A DNA stretch of 64,000 nucleotides from Aliidiomarina soli (GCF_003986975.1 NZ_PIPO01000001.1:1-64000); one strand, 5' to 3'; shown: positions 1 to 9,775, counted from the stretch's first letter. The notes: generated by a model from the sequence alone, not told the origin. Made by a program: numbers and translations.

Positions 1-61
1 GTGTGGAAGCGCAGTAATGTGTTGAGCTAACCTGTACTAATTGCCCGTGAGGCTTAACCAT
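1..61 (+). rRNA. rrl: 23S rRNA, 3' end only
   Basis: The first 61 bases match the conserved 3' terminus of bacterial 23S rRNA, including the closing run GTGAGGCTTAACCAT. The body of the gene lies upstream of the window. It is followed by a spacer of about 130 bases and a 5S gene, the usual order of an rRNA operon. The exact 3' end is set by comparison with enterobacterial 23S from memory and may be off by a few bases. Confidence 0.9.
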
Positions 62-191
62 ACAACACCAAAGACGTATGACTCTGCACGAGTGCGTGTT
101 GAGGGTATTACTGACAGAGATTTTTTTAACGCAGCGTCTATCGAGATGATGACGTTGATGTTGCAACAGCTTGTTGAAGTTGAACCAAATT

Positions 192-309
192 TGTCTGGCG
201 GCCATAGCGACGTGGAACCACCTGAATCCATTCCGAACTCAGTAGTGAAACATGTCAGCGCCGATGGTAGTGTGGGGCTTCCCCATGTGAGAGTAGGACA
301 CCGCCAGGC
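192..309 (+). rRNA. rrf: 5S rRNA
   Basis: The sequence opens TGTCTGGCGGCCATAGCG and closes CACCGCCAGGCA, so the two ends pair as the 5S terminal helix (TGTCTGGCGG with CCGCCAGGCA). Inside are the typical gammaproteobacterial 5S segments CCACCTGAATCCATTCCGAA and GAGAGTAGGACACCGCC. It is the last gene of the rRNA operon whose 23S tail starts the window, and a strong terminator follows. The ends are accurate to within one or two bases. Confidence 0.95.
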
Positions 310-322
310 ATCCATATAAGTC

Positions 323-353
323 AAAAAGGCCACCCATCTGGGTGGCCTTTTTG
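323..353 (+). terminator. rRNA operon terminator
   Basis: A GC-rich hairpin (AAGGCCACCC, loop ATCT, GGGTGGCCTT) with flanking A and T runs sits 14 bases after the 5S gene. This is a classic Rho-independent terminator and ends the rRNA transcript. Confidence 0.9.
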
Positions 354-396
354 CTTATGGTTGTTTAAAAGCAGGCCTCGCCGGCCGCACACGGGC

Positions 397-463
397 CTTG
401 AATCTTGAATGGGAACGAGATGGTGAACGTTGCTGGCACCTGCAGACCCATTCAAGATTCAAG
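397..463. repeat. 17-bp perfect inverted repeat downstream of the rRNA operon
   Basis: CTTGAATCTTGAATGGG at 397-413 is the exact reverse complement of the bases at 447-463, separated by a 33-base spacer. Each arm itself contains a direct repeat (TTGAATC/TTGAATG). There is no T run, so it is not an ordinary terminator. Function unknown; it could be a REP-like element or a remnant of intergenic repeats that gather next to rRNA operons. Confidence 0.75.
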
Positions 464-480
464 CCCCGCGCCTGGGTTGC

Positions 481-552
481 CCATCTACCACCGACAGCCC
501 ATCCCCACACCGAGCACCATCTACCATCGACAGCCAATCCCCAAACCGAGCA
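481..552. repeat. Two tandem copies of a 36-bp repeat
   Basis: Bases 481-516 and 517-552 are two head-to-tail 36-base units that start CCATCTACCA and end ACCGAGCA, with three mismatches between them. The copies abut without spacers, so this is a minisatellite-like tandem repeat and not CRISPR. It lies next to the inverted repeat at 397-463, in the otherwise empty patch between the rRNA terminator and the next gene. Confidence 0.8.
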
Positions 553-563
553 CTCATCCAGAT

Positions 564-1370
564 TTAAAAAACCCAATGCACTCCAACCATCAAACCCGCC
601 TTACTGGCAGGCTCAAGTGTAGCGACACGTTGCTGGGACTGATCATAAAGACGAACCTCACGCTCAAGACTGTAAGTAACCTGTGCACTGAAGCTAACCT
701 CGTCAGCAAGCGCATAGCGAACCCCGAACGAGGGTAAGATATCCTGATGCTTGATTACCGGTACGTTGCTGTCCTGCTGCGAATAGAAGCGAGTTTGCCA
801 CTTCAGCCCGGCATCCAGATACCAGGTGTCATTCAGTCGATAGCTTATTTTTGCCTGAGGGATGGTCAGGTTGCCTGACCATCGGCTTGCATCCTCTTCG
901 GTAAACACAAGGCCGATAACGGGGTAAAGAACATTCTCAGTATCATGCAGGAGCATCCCGACACCACCGACCCAGGCGATATTGCCCTTCCCCTGGCGGA
1001 TAAGCGCGAACTGAGGATTATAGGTAATAGCCTGCGAATTAATTGAATCACGAAAGCCCAGCCGAACCCGGAGGCTAGGCCATAGTGACCACTCGTCATT
1101 GAGTGAAGCAAGGTACTGGACACCGGGGTTAATATGGGTGTAAATGCTTGAATTCTGACTAAAGTGATACAAGCGTTGCTCTGCCGAAAAAAGCAAAGCC
1201 TGATGTTCACCTGTCAGGCTCCAACTATCCGACACTGCAAAGTTCTCATCACTGCCGGAACCAAGGCGTTGCCATTCAAGATCGACGCTTGCGGCATTTG
1301 CAGAAGCGGTCGTTAAAAGTGTTAGAATACCCATCCCATGCATTAGAGTGAGCAGAATGCTGTTTGGCAT
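564..1370 (-). CDS. Predicted outer-membrane beta-barrel protein, unknown function
   Basis: A 268-residue protein with an N-terminal signal peptide (hydrophobic segment ending SANA-AS near residue 26). The rest alternates polar and hydrophobic residues, as in transmembrane beta strands, and the chain ends V-H-W-V-F with the terminal Phe typical of Bam-assembled outer-membrane proteins. I do not recognise a named family. The ATG at 1370 is preceded by an AAGGAA-type ribosome site about 8 bases away; in-frame Met codons at residues 10 and 12 are less likely starts. It is divergent from alkB with only 39 bases between them, so the two promoters must overlap or lie inside the genes. No substrate can be inferred. 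Confidence 0.6.
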   Translation of the reverse strand: MPNSILLTLMHGMGILTLLTTASANAASVDLEWQRLGSGSDENFAVSDSWSLTGEHQALLFSAEQRLYHFSQNSSIYTHINPGVQYLASLNDEWSLWPSLRVRLGFRDSINSQAITYNPQFALIRQGKGNIAWVGGVGMLLHDTENVLYPVIGLVFTEEDASRWSGNLTIPQAKISYRLNDTWYLDAGLKWQTRFYSQQDSNVPVIKHQDILPSFGVRYALADEVSFSAQVTYSLEREVRLYDQSQQRVATLEPASKAGLMVGVHWVF

Positions 1371-1409
1371 AAACGCTGTTCCTTGTTGTAGTCACCAGGT
1401 GAGATCACT

Positions 1410-2066
1410 ATGTCACATTTCGCCGTAGCATCGAGACGACTTTACATCGCAAACGAACTGCAACCTTATCGGGTCGACATTACCGACGGTGACCTTTTCT
1501 ATATTCCTGGTTGGCTGACCAGAGATGAATCCAATAGGTACTATAGCAAACTGTCGCAAACACTTGAGTGGCAACAAGATCGCATTCAGGTATTTGGTAA
1601 GTGGCATTTAATTCCCCGGTTGCAGGCGTGGTATGGTGATGCCGATGCCAACTACCAGTATTCGGGACGTACTTTGACCCCTAATCCCTGGACACCTGAA
1701 CTGGCGGTATTGCGCAACAAGCTTAGCGAGAGCGGGATGGCGAGTAACTCTGTGCTGGCCAACTGCTATCGCAATGGTGAGGATCGTATGGGCTGGCACA
1801 GTGACAACGAACCTGAGCTGGGCCCTGCACCCACCATAGCCTCGATTTCTTTAGGGGCGACACGGTGCTTTCAGTTGCGCCATAAAGGTAGCCGGCAACG
1901 CATTGATATCGAGCTCGAAAACGGTAGCCTGTTAATCATGGGTGGGCAGTTACAACAGCATTGGCAACATGGCCTTCCAACGCGTAAACGCTGTCTGGAT
2001 GGTCGAATTAATCTTACTTTCAGGCAGGTTAATGGTCGTACAATCAGAGCAAACGGCCTGAAGTAG
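1410..2066 (+). CDS. alkB: AlkB-type Fe(II)/2-oxoglutarate DNA dealkylase
   Basis: A 218-residue member of the AlkB superfamily, which oxidatively removes methyl groups such as 1-methyladenine and 3-methylcytosine from DNA using Fe(II) and 2-oxoglutarate. The iron ligands are visible as His130-x-Asp132 (in GWHSDNE) and His187 (in HWQHGLP). The 2-oxoglutarate-binding R-x-N-x-T-F-R signature is at 199-205. The length and layout fit the ALKBH2/3-like bacterial group better than E. coli AlkB, which starts differently. The ATG is preceded by AGGTGAG at good spacing. No ada or other adaptive-response gene is nearby, so it is probably not part of an ada operon. bolA follows 15 bases downstream and may be cotranscribed. 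Confidence 0.9.
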   Translation: MSHFAVASRRLYIANELQPYRVDITDGDLFYIPGWLTRDESNRYYSKLSQTLEWQQDRIQVFGKWHLIPRLQAWYGDADANYQYSGRTLTPNPWTPELAVLRNKLSESGMASNSVLANCYRNGEDRMGWHSDNEPELGPAPTIASISLGATRCFQLRHKGSRQRIDIELENGSLLIMGGQLQQHWQHGLPTRKRCLDGRINLTFRQVNGRTIRANGLK

Positions 2067-2081
2067 AAAGAGGTAAGTGAG

Positions 2082-2393
2082 ATGAGTATGCAGCAGCTTA
2101 TAGAGCAAAAACTAGAGAGGGTATTTACCCCCGAGTATCTTGATGTGTTGAACGAAAGCCATATGCATTCGGGCCCGGCGACTGAGTCTCACTTTAAAGT
2201 GGTCATCGTCAGCTCTGGCTTCAAAGGTGAGCGCTTACTCAATCGTCACCGTTCGGTGAATGAGGTTCTAGCAGAAGAGCTGGCTGAGCATATTCACGCG
2301 CTTGCGCTACATACCTACACCCCGGAAGAATGGGTAGAAAAGGGCAATGCGCCGTTATCACCAGCCTGTAGGGGTGGCAGTAAAACCGATTAG
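2082..2393 (+). CDS. bolA: BolA family protein
   Basis: A 103-residue protein with the BolA fold signature: a conserved ESHMHSG...ESHFKVVIVS segment, then an F-x-G-x-x-L-L-N-R-H-R run leading into the helix that carries the invariant His. BolA proteins pair with monothiol glutaredoxins to bind [2Fe-2S] clusters and affect cell shape and stress responses. The ESHF/RHR pattern fits BolA proper and not the shorter IbaG paralogue. The start at 2082 has an AGAGG site at proper spacing; a second in-frame ATG lies two codons later. The C-terminal tail (ACRGGSKTD) is not part of the domain. Confidence 0.9.
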   Translation: MSMQQLIEQKLERVFTPEYLDVLNESHMHSGPATESHFKVVIVSSGFKGERLLNRHRSVNEVLAEELAEHIHALALHTYTPEEWVEKGNAPLSPACRGGSKTD

Positions 2394-2488
2394 CAACTCA
2401 GATGTGTTGGAGCGCTGGTTTCAAGTACACTAGCTGACATTTGTTGAGTTAAAACATACTGTTTAATTTACTTTTGCAAGGAAAGACC

Positions 2489-3667
2489 ATGGTCATAAAA
2501 CCTAAAATTCGCGGATTCATTTGCACTAACGCACATCCAGTTGGCTGTGCAGAGAACGTAAAACGTCAAATTGAGTATGTGAAACGACAGCCAGCCGTTA
2601 ACGACGCGCCAAAACGTGTTCTGGTTATCGGAAGCTCGACCGGATATGGCCTGGCGACCCGCATTGTGGCCGCGTTCGGCGGTGGTGCTAAAACTCTGGG
2701 TGTTTGTTTTGAGAAAGAACCATCTGAACGAAAAACCGGGACTGCAGGCTGGTACAACACAGCGGCTTTTCATCAGCAGGCCGGTGAAGCTGGCTTATAT
2801 GCAAAAACTATCAATGGGGATGCATTTTCAGACGAGCTTAAAACTGAAGTGATTGAAGCGATTAAAGCGGATCTGGGTGAGGTTGATCTGGTGATTTATA
2901 GTCTCGCATCACCAAAGCGCAAAGATCCGGAGAGCGGCGACGTATTCAGTTCAACACTCAAGCCAGTAGGTCAATCCTATACCACGAAGACCTATGACAC
3001 TGACAAAGACAAGGTACATGAAATCAGCCTCGAGCCTGCAACGGATGATGAGATTAATAATACCGTTAAAGTGATGGGCGGTGAAGACTGGGAGCGCTGG
3101 ATTAAAGCATTGCACGATGCAGGCGTACTGGCGAAAGGGGCCAAAACCACTGCTTACACTTACATTGGCAAGAAGCTCACCTGGCCTATATACGGTCATG
3201 CGACTATCGGTAAAGCGAAAGAAGATCTGGATCGGGCTGCAGATGCGTTACGCACCCAGTACACCGATGTGCAACTGGAAGCTTACGTGTCGTCGCTAAA
3301 AGCGTTAGTGACGCAGGCGAGTTCTGCTATCCCGGTTATGCCGTTGTATATTTCGCTGATGTATGGGGTGATGAAAGAAGAGGGCACCCATGAAGGCTGC
3401 ATTGAACAGACCTATCGGCTGCTCTCAGAGGGACTGTACGCGGCCAACCCGAGCCTGGATGATGCGCATCGCCTGCGTATGGATGGCCATGAGACCAATG
3501 ACCAGACTCAGGCCAAAATTGAAACCTTGTGGCATCAGGTAAATCAGGACAACTTCCATCAGTTGGCTGATTACGAAGGGTATCATCAGGATTTTCTGCA
3601 CCTTTTCGGCTTCGGATTTGACAATGTTGACTACGAACAGGATGTAGATCCGCTCGTAAACTGGTAA
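2489..3667 (+). CDS. fabV: Enoyl-ACP reductase (NADH), FabV type
   Basis: FabV carries out the last step of each round of type II fatty acid synthesis, reducing trans-2-enoyl-ACP with NADH in the cytosol. The protein is about 392 residues, the normal FabV length and much longer than FabI. The N-terminus MVIKPKIRGFICTNAHPVGC and the Rossmann segment VLVIGSSTGYGLATR are diagnostic. The catalytic Tyr-x8-Lys motif appears as Y-GHATIGKA-K. I chose the ATG at 2489 because AAGGA lies six bases upstream; an in-frame TTG at 2474 is possible but unlikely. FabV enzymes are known to be poorly inhibited by triclosan. No fabI is seen in the window. Confidence 0.95.
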   Translation: MVIKPKIRGFICTNAHPVGCAENVKRQIEYVKRQPAVNDAPKRVLVIGSSTGYGLATRIVAAFGGGAKTLGVCFEKEPSERKTGTAGWYNTAAFHQQAGEAGLYAKTINGDAFSDELKTEVIEAIKADLGEVDLVIYSLASPKRKDPESGDVFSSTLKPVGQSYTTKTYDTDKDKVHEISLEPATDDEINNTVKVMGGEDWERWIKALHDAGVLAKGAKTTAYTYIGKKLTWPIYGHATIGKAKEDLDRAADALRTQYTDVQLEAYVSSLKALVTQASSAIPVMPLYISLMYGVMKEEGTHEGCIEQTYRLLSEGLYAANPSLDDAHRLRMDGHETNDQTQAKIETLWHQVNQDNFHQLADYEGYHQDFLHLFGFGFDNVDYEQDVDPLVNW

Positions 3668-3738
3668 ACTATGGCGCCGAGGTTTTAGCTTGGAATATAT
3701 TGGCTTTCTAAATAGCGTAGAAAGGTAATGTAAAAAAA

Positions 3739-3816
3739 TGCTAAAATCGCGGCCTTAGGTGTAAGAAGAATTTATACGCGCTCATGCTGGCACTCGACTG
3801 TGTCAGGTATGGGCGC
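3739..3816 (+). promoter_or_regulatory. nqr operon promoter region and structured leader
   Basis: An extended -10 element (TG at 3739, TAAAAT at 3742-3747) lies upstream of a long hairpin. The outer stem GCGCTCAT (3778-3785) pairs with ATGGGCGC (3809-3816) through one G-T pair. The inner stem CTGGCAC (3787-3793) pairs with GTGTCAG (3800-3806), also with one wobble. A T run comes only eight bases after the stem, so this is a weak terminator at best; it may be an mRNA-stabilising or attenuating leader for nqrA. The start site is not mapped. Confidence 0.5.
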
Positions 3817-3896
3817 GAGCATGTTTTTATAAGGAATTTGGTCGTCAGGCCGAAATAAAGTTTCAATCTTCCCTAAATTGAGTAGTGCTAACGCGT

Positions 3897-5237
3897 ATGA
3901 TTACGATAAAGAAAGGTTTGGACGTTCCTATCTCAGGCGCTCCACAACAAACTATTGAAGACGGTAAAACCGTCAAATCAGTCGCTACGCTAGGTGAAGA
4001 GTACGTGGGAATGCGCCCGACCATGCAAGTCCAGGTCGAAGACCGGGTCAAAAAAGGTCAGGTTCTTTTTGAAGATAAAAAGAATCCGGGTGTTAAGTTC
4101 ACGGCTCCTGCAGCTGGTGTAGTCAAAGCCATCAATCGTGGTGCCAAGCGTGTTCTGCAATCTGTTGTTATCGATATCGATGGCGACGAGCAGGAAACCT
4201 TTGCCAAGTATGACTCGAAAGAGCTACTTAACTTAAGCCGCGAAAAAGTTCAGGAAAACCTGGTTGAGTCAGGCATGTGGGTTGCGTTGCGCACCCGCCC
4301 GTACTCGCGCTCACCAGCCCTGGATGCTGAAGCAAAAGCTATTTTTGTGAATGCGATGGATACCAATCCACTGGCCGCTGATCCTGCTTTGATTATCAAT
4401 GAAGAAAAGCAGGCATTTATCGATGGTCTAAAAGTCGTTAGCCGTTTAACGGAAGGTAAACTTCATGTTGCCACTGCGCCTGACGCCAACATCGATTTCG
4501 GTGATGCACCGGTAAATCACGAGACCTTTAAAGGACCTCATCCTGCAGGTAACGTCGGTACTCATATTCACTTCATTGAAGGCGCTGATTTCAAATACAG
4601 CGTTTGGCACCTTGGTTACCAGGACGTTATCGCTTTCGGTAAGTTATTTACCACGGGTGAACTGTTCACCAATCGAGTGGTGTCTGTAGCAGGTCCTGCA
4701 GCAACTAAACCGCGTTTACTGCGTACTCGTATGGGCGCAAGCCTGGATGATTTGCTTGCCGGTGAAGTTAAAGAGGGCAACCAACGCGTGGTCTCGGGCT
4801 CTGTGCTTAATGGTCACAAAGCCGATGGCTCACATGCCTTTTTAGGCCGCTTCCATAACCAGGTATCACTATTGGGTGAAGGCGACGAGAAACAGTTGTT
4901 TGGCTGGATCTGGCCTGGCAAAGAGATGCATTCGATTACCCGTGCTTACTTAGGGCATATCATTCCTAAGAAGAAGTTTGATATGAATGCGTCAACCAAT
5001 GGTTCTGAGCGTGCAATGGTGCCAATTGGCAACTATGAGCGTGTTATGCCGCTGGATGTGATTCCGACACTGTTGCTGCGTGCAATTGTGTCTGGCGACA
5101 TCGAGACCGCTCAGGAGTTAGGCTGTCTGGAGTTGGACGAAGAAGATTTGGCTCTGTGTACTTATGTTTGCCCAGGCAAGTATGAATATGGCACAGCTCT
5201 TCGTAAGGTTCTCACGACCATTGAGAAAGAAGGCTAA
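3897..5237 (+). CDS. nqrA: Na+-translocating NADH:quinone reductase subunit A
   Basis: First subunit of the six-part Na+-NQR, which oxidises NADH, reduces ubiquinone and pumps Na+ out of the cell. NqrA is the cytoplasmic subunit at the quinone end. The N-terminus [14 protein letters not shown] is almost identical to known NqrA. A biotinyl/lipoyl-like beta domain follows, with the conserved region [17 protein letters not shown] around residues 210-227. The ATG at 3897 gives the family N-terminus; a GTG at 3885 would add four residues. Neither has a strong Shine-Dalgarno. nqrB starts two bases after the stop codon. Confidence 0.97.
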   Translation: MITIKKGLDVPISGAPQQTIEDGKTVKSVATLGEEYVGMRPTMQVQVEDRVKKGQVLFEDKKNPGVKFTAPAAGVVKAINRGAKRVLQSVVIDIDGDEQETFAKYDSKELLNLSREKVQENLVESGMWVALRTRPYSRSPALDAEAKAIFVNAMDTNPLAADPALIINEEKQAFIDGLKVVSRLTEGKLHVATAPDANIDFGDAPVNHETFKGPHPAGNVGTHIHFIEGADFKYSVWHLGYQDVIAFGKLFTTGELFTNRVVSVAGPAATKPRLLRTRMGASLDDLLAGEVKEGNQRVVSGSVLNGHKADGSHAFLGRFHNQVSLLGEGDEKQLFGWIWPGKEMHSITRAYLGHIIPKKKFDMNASTNGSERAMVPIGNYERVMPLDVIPTLLLRAIVSGDIETAQELGCLELDEEDLALCTYVCPGKYEYGTALRKVLTTIEKEG

Positions 5238-5239
5238 TC

Positions 5240-6442
5240 ATGAGCATCAAGAATTACTTAGAACGTATTGAACCGAACTTTGAACCGGGTGGAAAGCACG
5301 AAAAGTGGTATGCACTGTATGAAGCAGTTGCGACCATTCTGTATACCCCTGGTATGACTACTAAAGCGACTACGCACGTACGTGACAGCATTGACCTGAA
5401 ACGGATCATGATCTTTGTATGGATGATGACCTTTCCAGCGATGTTCTGGGGTATGTGGAACGTTGGTTTTCAGGCAAACCTGGCGGTAATGGACGGTTAC
5501 CAACTTGCTGATATCTGGCAAGTGGGCTTGTTCCAGGCGTTAGGTGGCGAACTGGGCGGTGATGCGGGTTGGGCCACTATGATGTGGTACGGCGCCTGTT
5601 TCTTCCTGCCTATCTACGCGGTGACCTTTTTTGTCGGTGGCTTCTGGGAAGTACTGTTTGCATCAATTCGCAAGCATGAAGTAAACGAAGGTTTCTTCGT
5701 TTCCTCTGTTCTTTTCGCATTGATTCTGCCAGCAACTATTCCATTGTGGCAGGTAGCACTGGGTATCACCTTCGGTATCGTGATTGGTAAGGAAATATTT
5801 GGCGGCACAGGTCGTAACTTCCTTAACCCGGCCCTTACTGGTCGTGCATTCCTCTACTTCTCATTCCCGGCTGCCATTACTGGTGACCAGGTGTGGACCG
5901 CAGTAGACGGGTATGCCGGTGCGACTAAACTGACTCAGGCTTTCCAGGGCGACCTGGACTATTCAGATATGGCTCTGTGGGTGAACGCCTTCCTGGGTAA
6001 AATCCCTGGTTCAGTCGGTGAAGTTTCAACCCTGATGATTCTTATCGGTGGTTTGGCTCTAATTTACTTCCGCATCGCTTCATGGCGCATTGTTGGTGGT
6101 GTATTTGTCGGTATGGTGTTGTTCTCAAGCTTGCTGAACCTACTGGGTAGTGACAGTAACGCGATGTTCGCAATGCCTTGGTACTGGCATCTGGTTGTCG
6201 GTGGCTTTGCCTTCGGTATGATGTTCATGGCGACCGACCCGGTATCAGCATCCTTTACCAACAGAGGTAAATGGGCCTACGGTATTTTGATTGGTTTCAT
6301 GACGGTGATGATTCGCGTTATCAACCCAGCCTTCCCTGAAGGCATCATGCTAGCCATTCTGTTTGCCAACGTATTTGCACCACTTTTCGACCATTTCGTG
6401 GTGCAGGCAAATATGAAGCGGAGGAAGTTACGCCATGTCTAA
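5240..6442 (+). CDS. nqrB: Na+-NQR subunit B
   Basis: A 400-residue, multi-spanning inner-membrane subunit of Na+-NQR, related to RnfD, that carries riboflavin and a covalently attached FMN and forms much of the sodium path. About nine to ten hydrophobic segments are visible. The flavinylation site appears as GYAGATKLT near residue 235, where the Thr of S/A-G-A-T is the residue that ApbE loads with FMN. The N-terminal cytoplasmic stretch ([20 protein letters not shown]) is typical of NqrB. Its 3' end overlaps nqrC by 8 bases, which suggests translational coupling. Confidence 0.97.
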   Translation: MSIKNYLERIEPNFEPGGKHEKWYALYEAVATILYTPGMTTKATTHVRDSIDLKRIMIFVWMMTFPAMFWGMWNVGFQANLAVMDGYQLADIWQVGLFQALGGELGGDAGWATMMWYGACFFLPIYAVTFFVGGFWEVLFASIRKHEVNEGFFVSSVLFALILPATIPLWQVALGITFGIVIGKEIFGGTGRNFLNPALTGRAFLYFSFPAAITGDQVWTAVDGYAGATKLTQAFQGDLDYSDMALWVNAFLGKIPGSVGEVSTLMILIGGLALIYFRIASWRIVGGVFVGMVLFSSLLNLLGSDSNAMFAMPWYWHLVVGGFAFGMMFMATDPVSASFTNRGKWAYGILIGFMTVMIRVINPAFPEGIMLAILFANVFAPLFDHFVVQANMKRRKLRHV

Positions 6443-7208
6443 AAAGAATGAGAGCACCAGTAAAACATTTATCGTGGTGATCGCACTATGTCTGGTGTGT
6501 TCCATCATCGTATCTGGCGCGGCCGTTGGCCTTAAAGACCGTCAGGAAGCTAACGCCGCGTTGGCAATGCAGCGCAACGTGTTGCAAGCAGCGCGAATCG
6601 ACTTTCCTAGTGGGGAAGCCGCTAGCATCTATGCCGAGCGTATTCGTGAGTATCGCCTGAATATGGAGACTTACGAACTCACTTCAGCCAGTGAAGAAGA
6701 ACTCGCAGCAGCAGCTGACACTGAAAGCCAGGGTGAAGTTGCCCGTCGCTTAAGTGCTGACGAAGATGTTGCTGGTGTTCGAGACCTTGAACAGTACACG
6801 ATGTTCTATGTAGCACTGGGTGAAGACGGCGAGTCAGTTGAATCTTATATTTTACCCATTCGCGGTGCAGGCTTGTGGGGCATGATGTATGCACTACTGG
6901 CACTGGAGAGCGACGGTCAAACCATCGCTGGGCTGAACTTCTACGACCACTCTGAGACTCCAGGTCTTGGTGGCGAAATTCAGAATCCACGCTGGGTTAG
7001 CAACTTCGAAGGCAAGCAAGCGGTGGATAGCGAGGGGAACGTGGAAATTCGCGTCACCAAAGGCGCAAACCCACAGGATAACGAAGTGGATGCATTGTCG
7101 GGTGCTACTATCACCAGTAACGGCGTGGACAACACGTTCCAGTTCTGGCTGAGTGACACGGCATATGGCCCGTTCCTGCAAAAACTGCGTGAAGGAGAGG
7201 TGTTGTAA
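6435..7208 (+). CDS. nqrC: Na+-NQR subunit C
   Basis: A 257-residue subunit with one N-terminal membrane segment (residues 10-32) and a periplasmic FMN-binding domain. The covalent FMN site is the Thr in [13 protein letters not shown], near residue 220. NqrC passes electrons on to NqrB inside the Na+-NQR complex. The AGGAAG site upstream of the ATG lies inside the end of nqrB. The stop codon overlaps the nqrD start. Flavin loading of both NqrB and NqrC needs ApbE, whose gene is not in this window. Confidence 0.97.
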   Translation: MSKKNESTSKTFIVVIALCLVCSIIVSGAAVGLKDRQEANAALAMQRNVLQAARIDFPSGEAASIYAERIREYRLNMETYELTSASEEELAAAADTESQGEVARRLSADEDVAGVRDLEQYTMFYVALGEDGESVESYILPIRGAGLWGMMYALLALESDGQTIAGLNFYDHSETPGLGGEIQNPRWVSNFEGKQAVDSEGNVEIRVTKGANPQDNEVDALSGATITSNGVDNTFQFWLSDTAYGPFLQKLREGEVL

Positions 7209-7840
7209 TGGCTAGTGCAAAAGAAATGAAGCAGGTGTTGTTTGGCCCTATCTTTGCCAACAACCCAATTGCATTGCAAATTCTCGGTGTGTGTTCTGCG
7301 CTTGCCGTTACCGGTAGCATGGATAACACCCTGGTAATGTGCCTGGCGTTGACCTTTGTAGTCGCCGTGTCGAACTTTTCGATTTCGTTGATTCGTAATC
7401 ACATTCCATCGAGTGTGCGGATTATCGTCCAGATGACCATCATTGCGAGTCTGGTTATCGTGGTTGATCAGGTTCTGCAGGCCTATGCGTACGATATTGC
7501 ACAAGAACTATCGGTCTTCGTTGGTTTGATTATTACCAACTGTATCGTTATGGGACGTGCCGAAGCATTTGCGATGAAAGAGCCACCAGGCATGGCGTTA
7601 CTGGATGGTATCGGGAATGGCTTAGGCTATTCCATCGTTCTGCTAACGGTTGCGTTTTTCCGCGAACTGTTTGGTTCAGGTAGCTTATTTGGTTTACAAA
7701 TTCTGCCATTGGCAACCGAAGGCGGCTGGTATACCCCAGTGGGTCTGCTGGTATTGCCACCAAGTGCGTTCTTTATTATCGGTGGTTTCATTTGGGTACT
7801 GCGTACCTTCCGCACCGAGCAAGTTGAGGCGAAGGAGTAA
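7208..7840 (+). CDS. nqrD: Na+-NQR subunit D
   Basis: A 210-residue integral membrane subunit with six hydrophobic segments, homologous to RnfE. NqrD and NqrE are inverted-topology partners that together hold an intramembrane iron centre between them. The conserved segment [19 protein letters not shown] carries the Cys near residue 112 that ligates this iron in known complexes. The start codon overlaps the nqrC stop, and nqrE follows three bases after the nqrD stop. Confidence 0.96.
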   Translation: MASAKEMKQVLFGPIFANNPIALQILGVCSALAVTGSMDNTLVMCLALTFVVAVSNFSISLIRNHIPSSVRIIVQMTIIASLVIVVDQVLQAYAYDIAQELSVFVGLIITNCIVMGRAEAFAMKEPPGMALLDGIGNGLGYSIVLLTVAFFRELFGSGSLFGLQILPLATEGGWYTPVGLLVLPPSAFFIIGGFIWVLRTFRTEQVEAKE

Positions 7841-7843
7841 ACA

Positions 7844-8452
7844 ATGGAACATTATTTAACAATGTTTGTTCGCGCCGTTTTCATCGAAAACTTAGCGCTT
7901 TCATTCTTCCTTGGCATGTGTACTTTCCTTGCGGTATCGAAGAAAGTTACTACGGCTATGGGCCTTGGGGTAGCAGTTATTGTGGTGCTGGGTCTTGCCG
8001 TACCGATTAATAACCTGGTGAACACCTTTGTTCTTTCTCCTGGCGCACTTGGCTGGGCTGGCTTCCCGGACGCGGACTTAAGCTTCCTGCGCTTCCTGAC
8101 CTTTATCGGCGTTATTGCAGCGTTGGTTCAGATCCTGGAAATGGCTTTGGATAAGTTTCTGCCCGCGCTGTATAACGCTTTGGGTATCTTCCTACCATTG
8201 ATTACCGTTAACTGCGCTATCTTTGGTGGTGTGCTGTTCATGGTTGAGCGTGATTACAACTTTACCGAGTCCGTAGTCTACGGTGTAGGTAGTGGTGTGG
8301 GCTGGGCACTGGCAATCGTCTTGCTGGCGGCTGTGCGTGAGAAGTTGAAGTATGCTGATATTCCTGACGGTTTACGTGGTCTGGGTATTACCTTTATCAG
8401 CACCGGCTTAATTGGTTTGGGCTTCATGTCGTTCTCTGGCGTGTCTCTGTAG
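7844..8452 (+). CDS. nqrE: Na+-NQR subunit E
   Basis: A 202-residue, six-helix membrane subunit homologous to RnfA and the pair of NqrD. The N-terminal helix segment [21 protein letters not shown] and the later [10 protein letters not shown] contain the two Cys residues expected to bind the shared intramembrane iron. It follows nqrD by three bases. The gap to nqrF is 40 bases, with a clear AAGGAA site for the next gene. Confidence 0.96.
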   Translation: MEHYLTMFVRAVFIENLALSFFLGMCTFLAVSKKVTTAMGLGVAVIVVLGLAVPINNLVNTFVLSPGALGWAGFPDADLSFLRFLTFIGVIAALVQILEMALDKFLPALYNALGIFLPLITVNCAIFGGVLFMVERDYNFTESVVYGVGSGVGWALAIVLLAAVREKLKYADIPDGLRGLGITFISTGLIGLGFMSFSGVSL

Positions 8453-8492
8453 GCCCTTGTTGTAATGAATCAGGAATAAAAGGAACAAGTCG

Positions 8493-9719
8493 ATGCAAGA
8501 AATATATCTTGGCGTAGGCCTGTTCACCATTATTGTATTAGCTTTGGTTGTAGTGATTTTGTTCGCAAAATCAAAGCTGGTACCTTCTGGTGACGTAGAA
8601 ATCATCATCAATGATGATCCAGATAAGAAAATCACGACGCAGCCCGGCTCTAAACTATTAGGCGCCTTGGCTAACGCAGGTATCTTCGTATCCTCAGCCT
8701 GTGGTGGCGGTGGGTCGTGTGGCCAGTGTATCGTTAAAATTAAAGAAGGCGGCGGTGAGATTCTGCCAACTGAGCGTGACCATATTTCTCGTGGTGAAGC
8801 GCGGGACGGTGCGCGCCTGTCGTGTCAGGTGAATGTTAAACAGAACATGAAAATTGAATTGCCTGAAGAAGTTTTCGGGATCAAGAAATGGGATTGTACT
8901 GTTCGTTCAAATGACAACGTAGCGACCTTCATTAAAGAGCTGGTGCTGGAAATTCCGGATAGCGAGTCTGTTCCGTTCCGTGCTGGTGGTTATATTCAGA
9001 TCGAAGCGCCTGCGCATCACGTTAAGTTTAAAGACTTCGACGTGGCTGAAGAGTACCGTGGTGACTGGGAACGCTTTAAGTTCTTTGACCTTGAGTCGAA
9101 GGTAGACGATGAAGTGATTCGTGCCTACTCAATGGCAAACTACCCGGACGAAGAAGGCATCATCATGCTCAACGTGCGTATCGCTACGCCACCGCCAAAT
9201 GACATGACGTTGCCACCAGGTAAAATGTCATCGTACATTTTCAGCCTCAAAGCCGGTGATAAAGCGACCATTTCAGGACCATTTGGTGAGTTCTTCGCCA
9301 AAGAAACTGAAGCTGAAATGATCTTTGTCGGTGGTGGTGCTGGTATGGCGCCGATGCGGTCACATATTTTTGACCAGTTACGCCGACTCAACTCTAAGCG
9401 TAAAATTTCGTTCTGGTACGGTGCTCGATCTAAGCGTGAAATGTTCTACGTTGAAGATTTCGATATGCTGGCCGACGAGAATGAAAACTTCGAGTGGCAC
9501 GTAGCGCTGTCTGATCCAACCGAAGAAGACAACTGGGAAGGTTTCACAGGTTTCATTCACAATGTGTTGATGGAAAATTACCTGAAAGATCACCCTGCAC
9601 CAGAAGACTGTGAATTCTACATGTGTGGACCGCCGGTTATGAACGCGGCTGTGATCAACATGCTGAAAGATCTTGGTGTCGAAGATGAAAATATCATGTT
9701 GGATGACTTCGGTGGTTAA
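8493..9719 (+). CDS. nqrF: Na+-NQR subunit F (NADH dehydrogenase module)
   Basis: A 408-residue subunit where electrons enter Na+-NQR. One N-terminal membrane helix (residues 4-24) is followed by a plant-type [2Fe-2S] ferredoxin domain with the ligands in [12 protein letters not shown] plus a downstream SCQV Cys. A ferredoxin-NADP reductase-like module comes next, with the FAD-binding RAYSMANYP and the nucleotide-binding [13 protein letters not shown]. The C-terminal [11 protein letters not shown] and DDFGG are typical. A strong terminator follows, so nqrA-F forms one unit and nqrM is separate. Confidence 0.97.
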   Translation: MQEIYLGVGLFTIIVLALVVVILFAKSKLVPSGDVEIIINDDPDKKITTQPGSKLLGALANAGIFVSSACGGGGSCGQCIVKIKEGGGEILPTERDHISRGEARDGARLSCQVNVKQNMKIELPEEVFGIKKWDCTVRSNDNVATFIKELVLEIPDSESVPFRAGGYIQIEAPAHHVKFKDFDVAEEYRGDWERFKFFDLESKVDDEVIRAYSMANYPDEEGIIMLNVRIATPPPNDMTLPPGKMSSYIFSLKAGDKATISGPFGEFFAKETEAEMIFVGGGAGMAPMRSHIFDQLRRLNSKRKISFWYGARSKREMFYVEDFDMLADENENFEWHVALSDPTEEDNWEGFTGFIHNVLMENYLKDHPAPEDCEFYMCGPPVMNAAVINMLKDLGVEDENIMLDDFGG

Positions 9720-9746
9720 TTCACCAGCTTGTTAATATGATAGTAC

Positions 9747-9775
9747 AAGGCCGCCCCACTAAGGGCGGCCTTTTT
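9747..9775 (+). terminator. nqrA-F operon terminator
   Basis: The inverted repeat AAGGCCGCCC / GGGCGGCCTT with a six-base loop is followed directly by five T. It separates nqrF from nqrM. Confidence 0.88.

Noticed and set aside
41-333. Open frames across the 23S-5S spacer and 5S gene on both strands
   Set aside because: They lie over rRNA and the terminator; no coding signs.
481-552. Possible CRISPR array
   Set aside because: Only two units, directly abutting, with no spacers and no cas genes.
355-737. Several short open frames in the repeat patch behind the rRNA terminator
   Set aside because: Low-complexity translations created by the 36-base and inverted repeats, with no ribosome site.
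2474-2488. Upstream TTG start for fabV
   Set aside because: The ATG at 2489 has AAGGA at correct spacing and gives the family N-terminus.
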